Shown: in pieces, positions 1-6,156 of the stretch | How positions within the stretch are numbered: position 1 is the stretch's first letter | Layout of the letters: each line of letters starts with the position of its first letter | Assembly (NCBI GenBank): GCA_963922535.1 | Contig: CAWUIN010000106.1 | Coordinates: 1 to 9,127, forward strand | Reading direction: 5' to 3' | Length of the DNA stretch: 9,127 bases | From: Tectiglobus sp963922535 | GTDB taxonomy: Bacteria > Pseudomonadota > Alphaproteobacteria > Rhizobiales > Hyphomicrobiaceae | Translations under genes and position numbers: made by a program | The notes under the pieces: model-generated | The model's input: the letters and a program-made list of their open reading frames with translations, nothing else | What the model was told of the DNA's origin: nothing | Database searches by the model: none

Positions 1-2
1 AA

Positions 3-95
3 TTTGCGGCAAAAGTGAATCCAGGTGAGTCAATTCATCTATGGATTGGTATTACACATCGCCTAGTCCCACGACGGCGTCTGAAACGCTTCTGA
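3..95 (+). CDS. 3' tail of an unidentified plus-strand gene, possibly an ABC transporter ATPase TOBE end (partial)
   Basis: The plus frame starting at base 3 is open from the window edge to a TGA at 93-95 and reads FAAKVNPGESIHLWIGITHR followed by LVPRRRLKRF. The VNPGESIHLWI stretch resembles the closing beta strands of the TOBE region at the C-terminus of sugar or polyamine ABC transporter ATPases (pattern: Gly, acidic or basic residue, alternating hydrophobics), but only 30 residues are visible and no other hallmark can be checked. It would converge on ugd. It overlaps the antisense ORF at 63-248, so at most one of the two is likely to be real in full. The family name is a guess; that this is the end of a real gene is only somewhat more likely. 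Confidence 0.28.
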   Translation, partial: FAAKVNPGESIHLWIGITHRLVPRRRLKRF

Positions 96-248
96 TACTC
101 TTTCCCATGCCGGATCTGTAATACCGGGGTCGACTTCGATGATGCCTCGTACATGGTTGCCGTCTCCCCTGCGAAAATCCTGCTTACGGAAAAGACGATT
201 GCCACGCGGCCAGCTGCAATTCGGGTGTGAAGCCAATATTTCGACCAT
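63..248 (-). CDS. small hypothetical ORF downstream of ugd (61 aa)
   Basis: A minus-strand frame runs from an ATG at 246-248 to a TAG at 63-65. A TTG at 270-272 would add eight residues. It lies in the same frame as ugd, immediately after the ugd stop codon, 48 bases downstream. The product is polar and I do not recognise it; it contains GDGNHVRGIIEVDPGITDP and ends AFQTPSWD. Neither start has a well-spaced Shine-Dalgarno: the purines before the ATG are directly adjacent to it. Third-position GC is moderate and no transmembrane segment or signal peptide is seen. It may be translated on the ugd mRNA, be a remnant of a longer gene, or be chance. Confidence 0.25.
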   Translation of the reverse strand: MVEILASHPNCSWPRGNRLFRKQDFRRGDGNHVRGIIEVDPGITDPAWERVSEAFQTPSWD

Positions 249-296
249 CCGCCTGAAGACAGGGCGCTTCAAGCTATGTGACCTGGGGACAACCGG

Positions 297-1622
297 CTAT
301 ATTTGATCTGTATCGCCTTTGGGGCGGCCAATACTGCGGTACCAAAGCCCTGCCTTGGCTGCATCCTCTGATCTGTAGATATTGCGTAAATCAATCAAGG
401 CACCGCCCCGCATGACACCGGCCAGGCCTTTCAGATCCAGTGCGCGAAACTCATTCCATTCTGTGAGAACGACAAGAACATCGGCGTCTTGCGCAGTCTC
501 CAGCGCGTTTGCGCACCAGATCACACCGGGCATAAGCTCTTGCGCATTTCTGCGGCCCTGCGGATCGTAAGCTTTTACCACAGCGCCACGATCCAAAAGT
601 GCCGGGATGATCACCAGGCTCGGAGCTTCACGCATATCATCGGTATTAGGTTTGAAGGTCACTCCAAGAACGCCGATGGTAAGCCCGCGCACATTGCCAC
701 CGGCCGCCTCAGAAATCCGGCTTATCATCGCAATCTTGCGTTCGTCGTTAACGGTTTGCACCTGCTCAATAATACTCAGTGGCGATTTAGCCTCACGTGC
801 TGTACGTACCAGAGCCGAAACATCCTTGGGGAAGCATGAGCCGCCATAACCAGGGCCAGGATGCAGGAACTTGTTACCGATACGACCATCCGACCCGATC
901 GCAGTCGCAACTTCCTGCACATCGGCGTTAACATTTTCGCAAAGATCTGCAATTTCGTTGATGAAGCTGATCTTCAGTGCCAGAAACGCATTGGCTGCAT
1001 ACTTTGCGAGTTCTGCAGATTCGCGCGAGGTATAAAGAATTGGTGCGTTGCGTAGTGCCAACGGTTTATAGACGCGTTGCATGACCTCTTTGGCCCGTTC
1101 GTCATCGACACCGACCAGTACACGATCAGGATGCGTGAAATCGAAGATGGCAGAACCTTCACGCAAAAACTCGGGATTGGAGCAAACTGCAAAGTCGGCC
1201 GTTGGATTGATTTCACGGATACGGCGCTCTATCTCACGGCTTGTACCGACCGGAACAGTCGATTTTGTCGTGATTACTGTATAGCCTTCGAGATGCTCGG
1301 CTATTTGTTCTGCGGCTTTATAAACATAGCTAAGGTCTGCGTGGCCGTCGCCGCGCCGCATCGGTGTGCCAACCGCCAGAAACACGAGTTCGGCTTTGCG
1401 CACAGCTTCCTGAAGATCGGTTCGAAACGACAGACGGCCGGCTTGCATATTGCGCGCAAGCAGTGTTTCAAGCTCCGGCTCGTAAATCGGAACTTCGCAG
1501 TTGTTTAGCGCATCAACCTTGCGCTGATCCTGCTCAACACAAGTGACTGACCAACCGAATTCCGAAAAACATGCAGCAGATACGAGACCAACGTAACCTG
1601 CTCCAATCATGCAGATTTCCAT
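297..1622 (-). CDS. ugd: UDP-glucose 6-dehydrogenase
   Basis: Cytoplasmic NAD-dependent enzyme that oxidises UDP-glucose twice to UDP-glucuronate, a precursor for acidic exopolysaccharide, LPS and capsule sugars. The 441-aa product has the usual length. Visible signatures are the N-terminal Rossmann fingerprint IGAGYVGL (residues 6-13), acidic Glu30 closing the nucleotide fold, VPVGTS (123-128), the substrate segment SNPEFLREGSAIFDF (148-162), the central helix KYAANAFLALKISFINEIA (207-225), the catalytic motif GPGYGGSCFPKD with Cys263, and the C-terminal UDP-binding domain with GVTFKPNTDDMREAPS (320-335). The ATG start is supported by GAAGGG at 1629-1634, six bases upstream. No other polysaccharide gene is visible nearby, so its pathway partner is unknown. 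No clear Rho-independent terminator was found after the TAG. The symbol could equally be rkpK or udg by local convention. Confidence 0.95.
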   Translation of the reverse strand: MEICMIGAGYVGLVSAACFSEFGWSVTCVEQDQRKVDALNNCEVPIYEPELETLLARNMQAGRLSFRTDLQEAVRKAELVFLAVGTPMRRGDGHADLSYVYKAAEQIAEHLEGYTVITTKSTVPVGTSREIERRIREINPTADFAVCSNPEFLREGSAIFDFTHPDRVLVGVDDERAKEVMQRVYKPLALRNAPILYTSRESAELAKYAANAFLALKISFINEIADLCENVNADVQEVATAIGSDGRIGNKFLHPGPGYGGSCFPKDVSALVRTAREAKSPLSIIEQVQTVNDERKIAMISRISEAAGGNVRGLTIGVLGVTFKPNTDDMREAPSLVIIPALLDRGAVVKAYDPQGRRNAQELMPGVIWCANALETAQDADVLVVLTEWNEFRALDLKGLAGVMRGGALIDLRNIYRSEDAAKAGLWYRSIGRPKGDTDQI

Positions 1623-1886
1623 AATCAGCCCTTCAGTTGTGATTAAATTGAGATGTCCTTGTAGCGATGATCATCATAAGACGTCAACATGCCAGGGACA
1701 TACCATTAAAATAGACGGTGTATGGACGAGTGGTCTGTATCAGTGACCGTATGAAGGCGGTTGAGACAAATTTTTTCGTCACAAAAACTACGTTCGCGCC
1801 GATGGAGACAGATTTGTACCGTCGCGGAGGAATGTGGCAAAACAGGCACCGGCTCTCGTGTGGCTCAACTTAAGATGCGTCCGAAT
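1623..1886. other. first part of the 1623-2253 gene-free stretch
   Basis: Apart from the ugd ribosome-binding site and candidate promoter (1629-1687) I see no gene, RNA gene or convincing repeat here. Frames on both strands are short and resemble nothing known to me. Confidence 0.6.
1659..1687 (-). promoter_or_regulatory. candidate sigma70-type promoter of ugd with a palindrome in the spacer
   Basis: Reading the minus strand, TTGACG (1682-1687) is followed after 17 bases by CTACAA (1659-1664), giving an expected start site about 30 bases before the ugd ATG. The -35 is near consensus and the -10 is weak. The spacer contains the perfect 10-bp palindrome GATGATCATC, which could be an operator. 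Inferred from sequence only. Confidence 0.4.
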
Positions 1887-2026
1887 GGTATTGCCAAGTT
1901 GAGTGCTGGGAGCCGCAACAAACTACATTTTCATTCGTGATAAAGAAAAATATCATTTGATTTCAATGGTCGTATTTTGGGCTCGATTGGTTCGTCGAGG
2001 CCCGCAGCACTTAACTTGGCAATACC
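1887..2026. repeat. MITE-like 140-bp element with 28-bp imperfect terminal inverted repeats
   Basis: GGTATTGCCAAGTTGAGTGC begins the left arm at 1887 (arm 1887-1914), and the right arm (1999-2026) is its reverse complement with 25 of 28 positions matching. About 84 bases lie between. Both arms start with GG at the outer edge, and the layout is that of a transposon reduced to its ends. The flanking 8-mers (GTCCGAAT and TCAACGCT) do not match, so no target-site duplication is seen. The arms are not related to the IS1595 ends at 4373 and 5354. The opening GGTNTTGCCAAGTT is vaguely IS6-like, but I would not assign a family. It could alternatively fold as a long RNA stem. Confidence 0.45.
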
Positions 2027-2172
2027 TCAACGCTGTGCTGTGCGGCCTCGCCCAGAACATCCGCCTCATCATCAGGGGGGGGCGAGAATTTTTTGCGCTT
2101 GGTTCTGGCGATGCTCAATTTACGATCCCGCCCGACACATGCGACCTCCTGACGGCATCGCTCTTGCTGCAT
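2011..2172 (-). CDS. small hypothetical ORF (53 aa), possibly a fragment
   Basis: The frame runs from an ATG at 2170-2172 to a TAA at 2011-2013, with a GGGGG run shortly before the start. The product is basic in its first half (GRDRKLSIARTKRKKFS) and acidic in the second (PPPDDEADVLGEAAQHSVEV). Its last codons lie inside the right arm of the inverted repeat at 1999-2026. I do not recognise it; the composition looks more gene-like than the overlapping plus-strand frame at 1903-2247. It may be the C-terminal remnant of a lost gene. Confidence 0.2.
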   Translation of the reverse strand: MQQERCRQEVACVGRDRKLSIARTKRKKFSPPPDDEADVLGEAAQHSVEVLPS

Positions 2173-2180
2173 AAATCATT

Positions 2181-2234
2181 GCCCCCGGCAGCTGGCTACA
2201 TAGTAACATTAGATGAAAATTTCGGGGGCTTTTT
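2181..2234 (+). terminator. GC-rich stem with long loop and T tract, possible plus-strand terminator
   Basis: GCCCCCG (2181-2187) pairs perfectly with CGGGGGC (2223-2229), and five Ts follow (2230-2234). The 35-base loop is long for a Rho-independent terminator. A competing AT stem (TGAAAA 2214-2219 with TTTTCA 2231-2236) overlaps it and could work at the end of the minus-strand gene that stops at 2254. No clear plus-strand gene feeds into it. Confidence 0.25.
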
Positions 2235-2253
2235 CACGTTTGAATAAATAAGG

Positions 2254-4167
2254 CTAGATGCCCATTTGTCCTCTGTTTCGCCATTGATCAAGCTGAGTTT
2301 CGTATGCAGTCATGATATTTTTTATTTTATCGATCACGGACAGGCTTCTAAATGTCCTCCAGCCCGATTGATCAACACAAATTTGAATAGGATCCATACA
2401 ATTTTTAAGCATATTATAGGTGGACCAAATTAGCCATAAAACAAGCACGTAAAAAATAGAGTGATGATATAATCCTGCATATACATAGTTGTAATAGGCA
2501 GGGTTCAGAAACGTAAAGCCAATTGATGCGGAGGCAAGAAAAATCAAAGGTATAAATATCACAGCATAGCTATAATTCCTCTTTATTTGAAATATGATGT
2601 TTCTCAAAAACTTTTCTATAAAAAACACTCTTAAAGCAGTCCAATGCAATGTCTCAATATACAGCGCTGCAGTTGCCGCTTCAGATTCCTCATCATTTTT
2701 ATTGGGGTCATATGGTGTATCTTCAGATTTTTGAGCTTGCCCTGCTGATTTTTTTTTCTTCGAAATTTCAGTAACAGCAAGCGTAGCGTTGTTTACCAAA
2801 ATTTCAGAACGATTTGCGAGCTCGGACAAGTATGCTTTTAAGAATGCTTGCATTCTTATCGCATTTTGCTGTTGCTCTTTACGATACCCCATTCTGTATA
2901 TAATTATAATGATAAAGTAAATGAAAACAAAGCTAATCAATCCAAAAGTGAATTTATTTATATATTTCCTTGCGTCTGATCCTTCGCTCAAATCTATTGG
3001 CTGAATTAGATTGAAAGTAGTTGTCGCCACTATGTTTTGGACAATAGAAATAACGTGGTTGCTTCCATCATCCAACAAACTTAAAACATCAACAGAATTT
3101 GCAAATAGTATATTAATCAAGATATAAAGGGATAATAGTCCCGACGTATAGACTGTAAGTCTTGTGATGTTTGAGCTTATTATTTTTTTAAATTTCGATA
3201 GAATCAAAAAGCAATGATAATCGCTTTCTCCAAAAGTTTTAACAACAAATGCACTGTCGATATCATCATATAAATTAAGCGCATTAACATCGTTATCAAA
3301 CTCTGTAGAGAAAAACTCTTTTGCTCGTTCGTAATCTCTTGGTATCTTTTCCCGCGTGTAACTGTCACTTTTCTTGTCTTGCGGGATCAAACTGCGAAAC
3401 GAGAGCTCTTGATCCATTGTGTACAAATCAATACTTCGGCCTTTGTCATCTTTGCCTTCATCTTGTCTTTTGAACGCTTTGTCGAGTTCCTCTTCGGTTT
3501 CTGTCATTGCATTTGCGACAGATCCCAGAGCCAGACCAACAGCAGCAGTTGTAGGTTGTTCTTTCGGTGGTGATATAAATTTAATCCGTCGTAACACAAG
3601 TAGAACTGGCTTTATTATTATCGCAAATAATCTTATTATTAAACGTGCAATCCTAACCGTTAATCTGAAAATAAAGCGAAATGCTAAGATAAAAACTGCA
3701 GCAAATATGACTGCACCAACAACAGGTAGCGCAACAATTAAAGTTTGTGTCCAGTGTTGAGGACTAACAACCAAAGTAACTGTTTCTGAGCTTGACTTGG
3801 CATATGTTTGATCACCGCTATATACGGCAACAATCTGATGCTGACCCAAATCCAATTCATCAAGCTTTATCGATGCCGTGCCATCCGAAGACACGGTATC
3901 TTTGCCTATATCAATTATGCCTGATTTAAATTCGACTATACCGGTAGGCCGTGGTTCGGCTGACCCGACAACCTTGGCTTCTAGCTTAATGCTATCACCC
4001 TGAATAATTGAAGGTGGGAAAGACTTTATCTCAACTGACGCGTCAGACGATATAACGTCGGATACTGGTGTTTGCTCTTGAGTTGATAATTCTTGGCCGT
4101 ACGTTGATAATGGTGCACTGAACATTAATACACCAGCCAGAAGGCATATACTCAAATTGTAACGCAA
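2254..4167 (-). CDS. exported Ig-like domain protein with several transmembrane segments, function unknown
   Basis: The 637-aa product is unrecognised as a whole. In order: a signal peptide (1-24, likely cut after TYG); a polar linker; one bacterial Ig-like domain (about 44-134) with typical pieces PPSIIQGDSIKLEAKV, PTGIVEF, TASIKLDELDLGQHQIVAVY and SGDQTYAKSSS; TM segment 143-165; an Arg-rich hydrophobic stretch (164-197); a charged, probably cytoplasmic region (200-330); TM segments at about 336-356 and 404-425; a charged, helix-prone region with KKKK (428-505); TM segments at about 531-553 and 565-587; and a polar tail. The start is TTG at 4165-4167: GAGGGGG sits at 4175-4181, seven bases upstream, an in-frame TGA lies five codons upstream, and the signal peptide begins here. 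It is visibly richer in A and T than ugd or adhC, which suggests transfer. Ig-like domains usually mediate surface or protein contacts; a scaffold, sensor or transporter role would be a guess. Confidence 0.8.
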   Translation of the reverse strand: MRYNLSICLLAGVLMFSAPLSTYGQELSTQEQTPVSDVISSDASVEIKSFPPSIIQGDSIKLEAKVVGSAEPRPTGIVEFKSGIIDIGKDTVSSDGTASIKLDELDLGQHQIVAVYSGDQTYAKSSSETVTLVVSPQHWTQTLIVALPVVGAVIFAAVFILAFRFIFRLTVRIARLIIRLFAIIIKPVLLVLRRIKFISPPKEQPTTAAVGLALGSVANAMTETEEELDKAFKRQDEGKDDKGRSIDLYTMDQELSFRSLIPQDKKSDSYTREKIPRDYERAKEFFSTEFDNDVNALNLYDDIDSAFVVKTFGESDYHCFLILSKFKKIISSNITRLTVYTSGLLSLYILINILFANSVDVLSLLDDGSNHVISIVQNIVATTTFNLIQPIDLSEGSDARKYINKFTFGLISFVFIYFIIIIIYRMGYRKEQQQNAIRMQAFLKAYLSELANRSEILVNNATLAVTEISKKKKSAGQAQKSEDTPYDPNKNDEESEAATAALYIETLHWTALRVFFIEKFLRNIIFQIKRNYSYAVIFIPLIFLASASIGFTFLNPAYYNYVYAGLYHHSIFYVLVLWLIWSTYNMLKNCMDPIQICVDQSGWRTFRSLSVIDKIKNIMTAYETQLDQWRNRGQMGI

Positions 4168-4372
4168 TTTATAACCCCCTCAACATGATCCATCAATATT
4201 TCATGACTACACAATTTTTTACATAATGCCAAGCGTTTTAACCATATAACGTATGGCAACTCCAAGCATACTCTACTTCATTTTTTCTATCCGCCTTCCA
4301 TAGGCTTTTCAGTCGTACAGCAGGGCAGCTCTAAGGGCAACGTTTTTATAGCTCTGCAAGACAAAAAAAGCA

Positions 4373-4396
4373 CATACCTCTCTGCTTTAATCCGGT
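4373..4396 (+). repeat. left terminal inverted repeat of the IS1595-like element
   Basis: Starts CATACCTCT and ends TTTAATCCGGT. It matches the reverse complement of 5331-5354 at about 21 of 24 positions; the differences lie in the middle five bases (CTGCT here, ACGGT at the other end). Confidence 0.7.
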
Positions 4397-4406
4397 CACA
4401 AGAGAA

Positions 4407-4441
4407 TGCCCTATGAATATCAAGGAGATATTCATAGGGCA
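4407..4441 (+). promoter_or_regulatory. perfect 15-bp stem-loop carrying AAGGAG, near the transposase start
   Basis: TGCCCTATGAATATC (4407-4421) and GATATTCATAGGGCA (4427-4441) are exact reverse complements around the loop AAGGA. The Shine-Dalgarno-like AAGGAG (4422-4427) straddles the loop and the first base of the right arm. Such a hairpin could limit translation of transposase from read-through RNA, as known for IS10 and IS50 ends; that parallel is inference. It is intact although the gene behind it is wrecked. Confidence 0.5.
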
Positions 4442-5340
4442 GAGCCACACACAGACGCCCTTTAGCGTGAATTTCCAAGAACATTGCTGGATTTTAAAGA
4501 GCGCTTTGCAACAGGAGAGGCGTGTCGCGGTTATCTGGCTAAATGTCGTTGGCCGGACGGGCTGCGCTGCGCACGCTGCGATCTTGATCATGTCTGGCTG
4601 CGCATTCCGGAGCATCCGGCTTGGCCGGAGCGCGATGTGCAGCTTTTTCAATGCGCCAAATGCGGCCATCAGAAAATGCGGCCACCAGACGAGCCTGATT
4701 TTCGGCGTGCTTTTCCACTAAGGCTCGGCTCATATGAAACAGCATGGGCGTGGGCCCATCGCATTCGCCGTGCCTTGGTGCGCGAAGAGCGTGAGCCTTT
4801 TGGGGGGGGGCATCCAACTCGATGAGACCTTTGTCGGCGGCAAAAACCAAAATAAATCAATTGTTTTAGTCGCAGCTGAAGAGGGTGCGCGTGTCCGGCT
4901 TGTGCAGGCGCCTGGCAATTATGAGGCATGCATTAAACATGTTGTCGGCACGGAAATTGCTGCTGAGGCAACGGTTAAAACAGATGGCCATGCCGCCTAT
5001 AATCAACGGACGTTGGCTAAGAGTGCGCATGACGGGAAGGTGCAGACAAAAGCTGAGAAAAAATCGAACGATCATCTCCAGCTTTGCTATTGGGCTGCAT
5101 CGGCCGCGGAGCGTTGGCTGCTCGCCACTCATTGCGGTGCAGCCTCAGAAAAGCATCTGCAGTCTTACTCTTGGCGAGCATGCATTTCGTCATAACCGGC
5201 GCAAGACAAAAGGCGTCGGACGACTTGTGGCGCGATGTCTTGAGAACATGATCGCCAAGCCACCGCTCACGTCGCGCCAGCTGATCCGAGACACTATCCC
5301 TGTCGCGCGTTCGAAGGAGTTGTCTATTGAACCGGATTAA
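4430..5340 (+). pseudogene. IS1595-family (ISPna2-like) transposase, multiply disrupted
   Basis: The DDE-type transposase can be pieced together from three frames. The N-terminal zinc-ribbon part in frame 2 reads REFPRTLLDFKERFA, CRWPDGLRCARC and FQCAKCGHQ (4466-4672). After a 16-bp duplication, frame 3 gives KCGHQTSLIFGVLFH, then a stop. About 30 codons are missing before LGSYETAWAWAHRIRRALV (frame 2, 4722-4801). The catalytic core is in frame 3: IQLDETFVGGK (first Asp), KTDGHAAYN (second Asp), AERWLLATHCGAASEKHLQS. The C-terminus in frame 1 reads LGEHAFRHNRRKTKGVGRL to KELSIEPD. Lesions: an in-frame TAG at 4463-4465, the duplication at 4658-4688, the deletion, a one-base excess in the nine-G run (4802-4810), and an extra T near 5169. 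The original start is uncertain; a position near 4430, behind AAGGAG, fits best. It cannot make active enzyme. Confidence 0.85.
4658..4688 (+). repeat. 16-bp tandem duplication inside the dead transposase gene
   Basis: AAATGCGGCCATCAG (4658-4672) recurs as AAATGCGGCCACCAG (4674-4688), 16 bases on and with one mismatch. The unit encodes the second zinc-ribbon cysteine motif, KCGHQ. Because 16 is not a multiple of three, it shifts the frame; the second copy continues correctly into TSLIFGVLFH. Confidence 0.7.
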
Positions 5341-5354
5341 ACCGTAGAGGTATG
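5331..5354 (-). repeat. right terminal inverted repeat of the IS1595-like element
   Basis: The reverse complement reads CATACCTCTACGGTTTAATC and on into CGGT, pairing with 4373-4396. The transposase stop codon (5338-5340) lies inside it. Confidence 0.7.
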
Positions 5355-5377
5355 CAGGTCAAGCCTGCTAAGTTTTT
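5354..5377 (+). terminator. weak hairpin with T tract just beyond the IS right end
   Basis: GCAGG (5354-5358) and CCTGC (5364-5368) form a five-pair stem around TCAAG, followed by TAAGTTTTT. On the plus strand it could end transcription coming out of the IS. On the minus strand it sits right after the stop of the SH3 gene but lacks a T tract in that direction. The stem is short, so this is marginal. Confidence 0.25.
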
Positions 5378-6018
5378 GGATCTCGTGGCTGATCTTCTGA
5401 AAGAAATTTGACTGAAACCCACTCAGCTAATTTTCCTTCAACAATTCCGTTTCTTGAGGTGCAATTATTATTTCCTGTATTGATATATTCGCTCTGCCCT
5501 TCTACGCACGATGCAAAATAATATTTGCTAATACGGACCCAGCCATTACTTTGCTCAAAAACTTCAATGCCTTCATTGAAAGATAATTGCCCTACTATGC
5601 CGCAGCTTGTTGACGGGCATGTGCGACGATTTAAGCGGTAAGCAGTAACCCAAAACTTAGTAGCTACATTTGCCTGCTTTTTATTTATAGGTTTGCGATT
5701 TTCTGACAAACTATTGTCAACTGTATCAGTTGGATTTTTTTCCTGTTGAGTTTCTACTTTTGGATCTGAAACTGCAAGAACAACCGTTTGAGTTGGATCA
5801 ATGCGAGATTCATTTGGTATTGGAAGCTTGTTTGTCTGAGAATTCACAACATCAGGTGAGAGTAGCTTTGTTGCCCCGATAGCCATACCAAGAAAGCACA
5901 AAAATAGCATACAGGCAGTATATCGGCGCTTCCTGAATAGCGAGAATAGATAAATAGTCCCTGCAATTGCAATCAAGAAAACAATTGTGATGGCTATGGA
6001 TATAAATTGGTCGTTCAA
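5368..6018 (-). CDS. membrane-anchored SH3-like domain protein, function unknown
   Basis: With the start chosen here the product has 216 aa. TM segments lie at about 5-27 and 34-52, joined by a short basic loop (FRKRR). A polar, low-complexity linker follows (55-118), then a bacterial SH3-like domain (about 122-207) with VTAYRLNRRTCPSTSCGIVG, the NGWVRIS strand and a closing EWVSVKFL. Four cysteines (134, 139, 171, 186) would be free to pair if the domain is periplasmic. The TTG at 6016-6018 has AAGGAG (6026-6031) seven bases upstream and puts the first TM segment at the extreme N-terminus. The frame can be extended to another TTG at 6108, adding 30 residues, but without such a signal. Bacterial SH3 domains often bind cell-wall peptides or partner proteins; the role here is unknown. 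The coding sequence is AT-rich like the gene at 2254-4167. Confidence 0.75.
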   Translation of the reverse strand: MNDQFISIAITIVFLIAIAGTIYLFSLFRKRRYTACMLFLCFLGMAIGATKLLSPDVVNSQTNKLPIPNESRIDPTQTVVLAVSDPKVETQQEKNPTDTVDNSLSENRKPINKKQANVATKFWVTAYRLNRRTCPSTSCGIVGQLSFNEGIEVFEQSNGWVRISKYYFASCVEGQSEYINTGNNNCTSRNGIVEGKLAEWVSVKFLSEDQPRDPKT

Positions 6019-6049
6019 CTTCGTGCTCCTTACAGAATAATTGTTATAC

Positions 6050-6089
6050 AAGCGCCTGCTGTTATCAAAATTAATGATAGGCGCCACTT
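6050..6089 (-). promoter_or_regulatory. hairpin in the 5' leader of the SH3-domain gene
   Basis: GCGCCT (6052-6057 on the plus strand) pairs with AGGCGC (6079-6084). An inner ATCA/TGAT stem (6064-6067 with 6075-6078) extends the fold across an internal loop. It lies between the candidate promoter and the Shine-Dalgarno at 6026-6031. It could affect mRNA stability or translation, but no known riboswitch pattern is recognised. Confidence 0.35.
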
Positions 6090-6128
6090 GCTTTTGGATC
6101 TTTTGCAAAATATGTGGTGTTGGTTAAA

Positions 6129-6156
6129 ATTATATAACTAGAACAAGTATTTGCAA
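6129..6156 (-). promoter_or_regulatory. near-consensus sigma70-type promoter of the SH3-domain gene, at an IS edge
   Basis: On the minus strand TTGCAA (6151-6156) is followed after 16 bases by a perfect TATAAT (6129-6134), giving a leader of about 100 bases before the TTG at 6018. The -35 hexamer lies exactly beside, or within the last bases of, the right end of the second IS1595-type remnant (outer edge about 6156-6157). Confidence 0.5.

Larger units (their letters stand above)
4373..5354 (+). mobile_element. decayed IS1595-family insertion sequence, about 0.98 kb
   Basis: The element is bounded by related ends: CATACCTCT at 4373 continues to TTTAATCCGGT (4386-4396), and the other end reads the same in reverse complement from 5354 (CATACCTCT, five differing-prone bases, TTTAATCCGGT). 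About 21 of 24 positions match. Between them lies a transposase with IS1595-type motifs, broken by several mutations. The length fits the family once the missing ~30 codons are allowed for. No 8-bp target duplication is found (AAAAAGCA and CAGGTCAA flank it), so it is old or its flanks have rearranged. It is more GC-rich than the two AT-rich genes beside it. It separates those genes and points opposite to both. Confidence 0.75.

Noticed and set aside
382..1546. Several plus-strand frames of 60-143 codons inside ugd
   Set aside because: They are antisense shadows of a strongly supported enzyme gene, with no homology I recognise.
1903..2247. A 114-codon plus-strand frame in the gap upstream of ugd
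   Set aside because: It runs through the right inverted-repeat arm and across the GC stem with T tract, has no good SD, and its translation is compositionally odd (hydrophobic clusters without a TM pattern). It looks like a chance frame.
4287..5132. Several minus-strand frames of 60-107 codons across the IS
   Set aside because: They are shadows of the GC-rich transposase gene on the plus strand; none has a recognisable domain.
4365..5362. Target-site duplication flanking the IS1595-like element
   Set aside because: The 8-mers outside the two ends (AAAAAGCA and CAGGTCAA) do not match, and shifting the borders by a few bases did not help.
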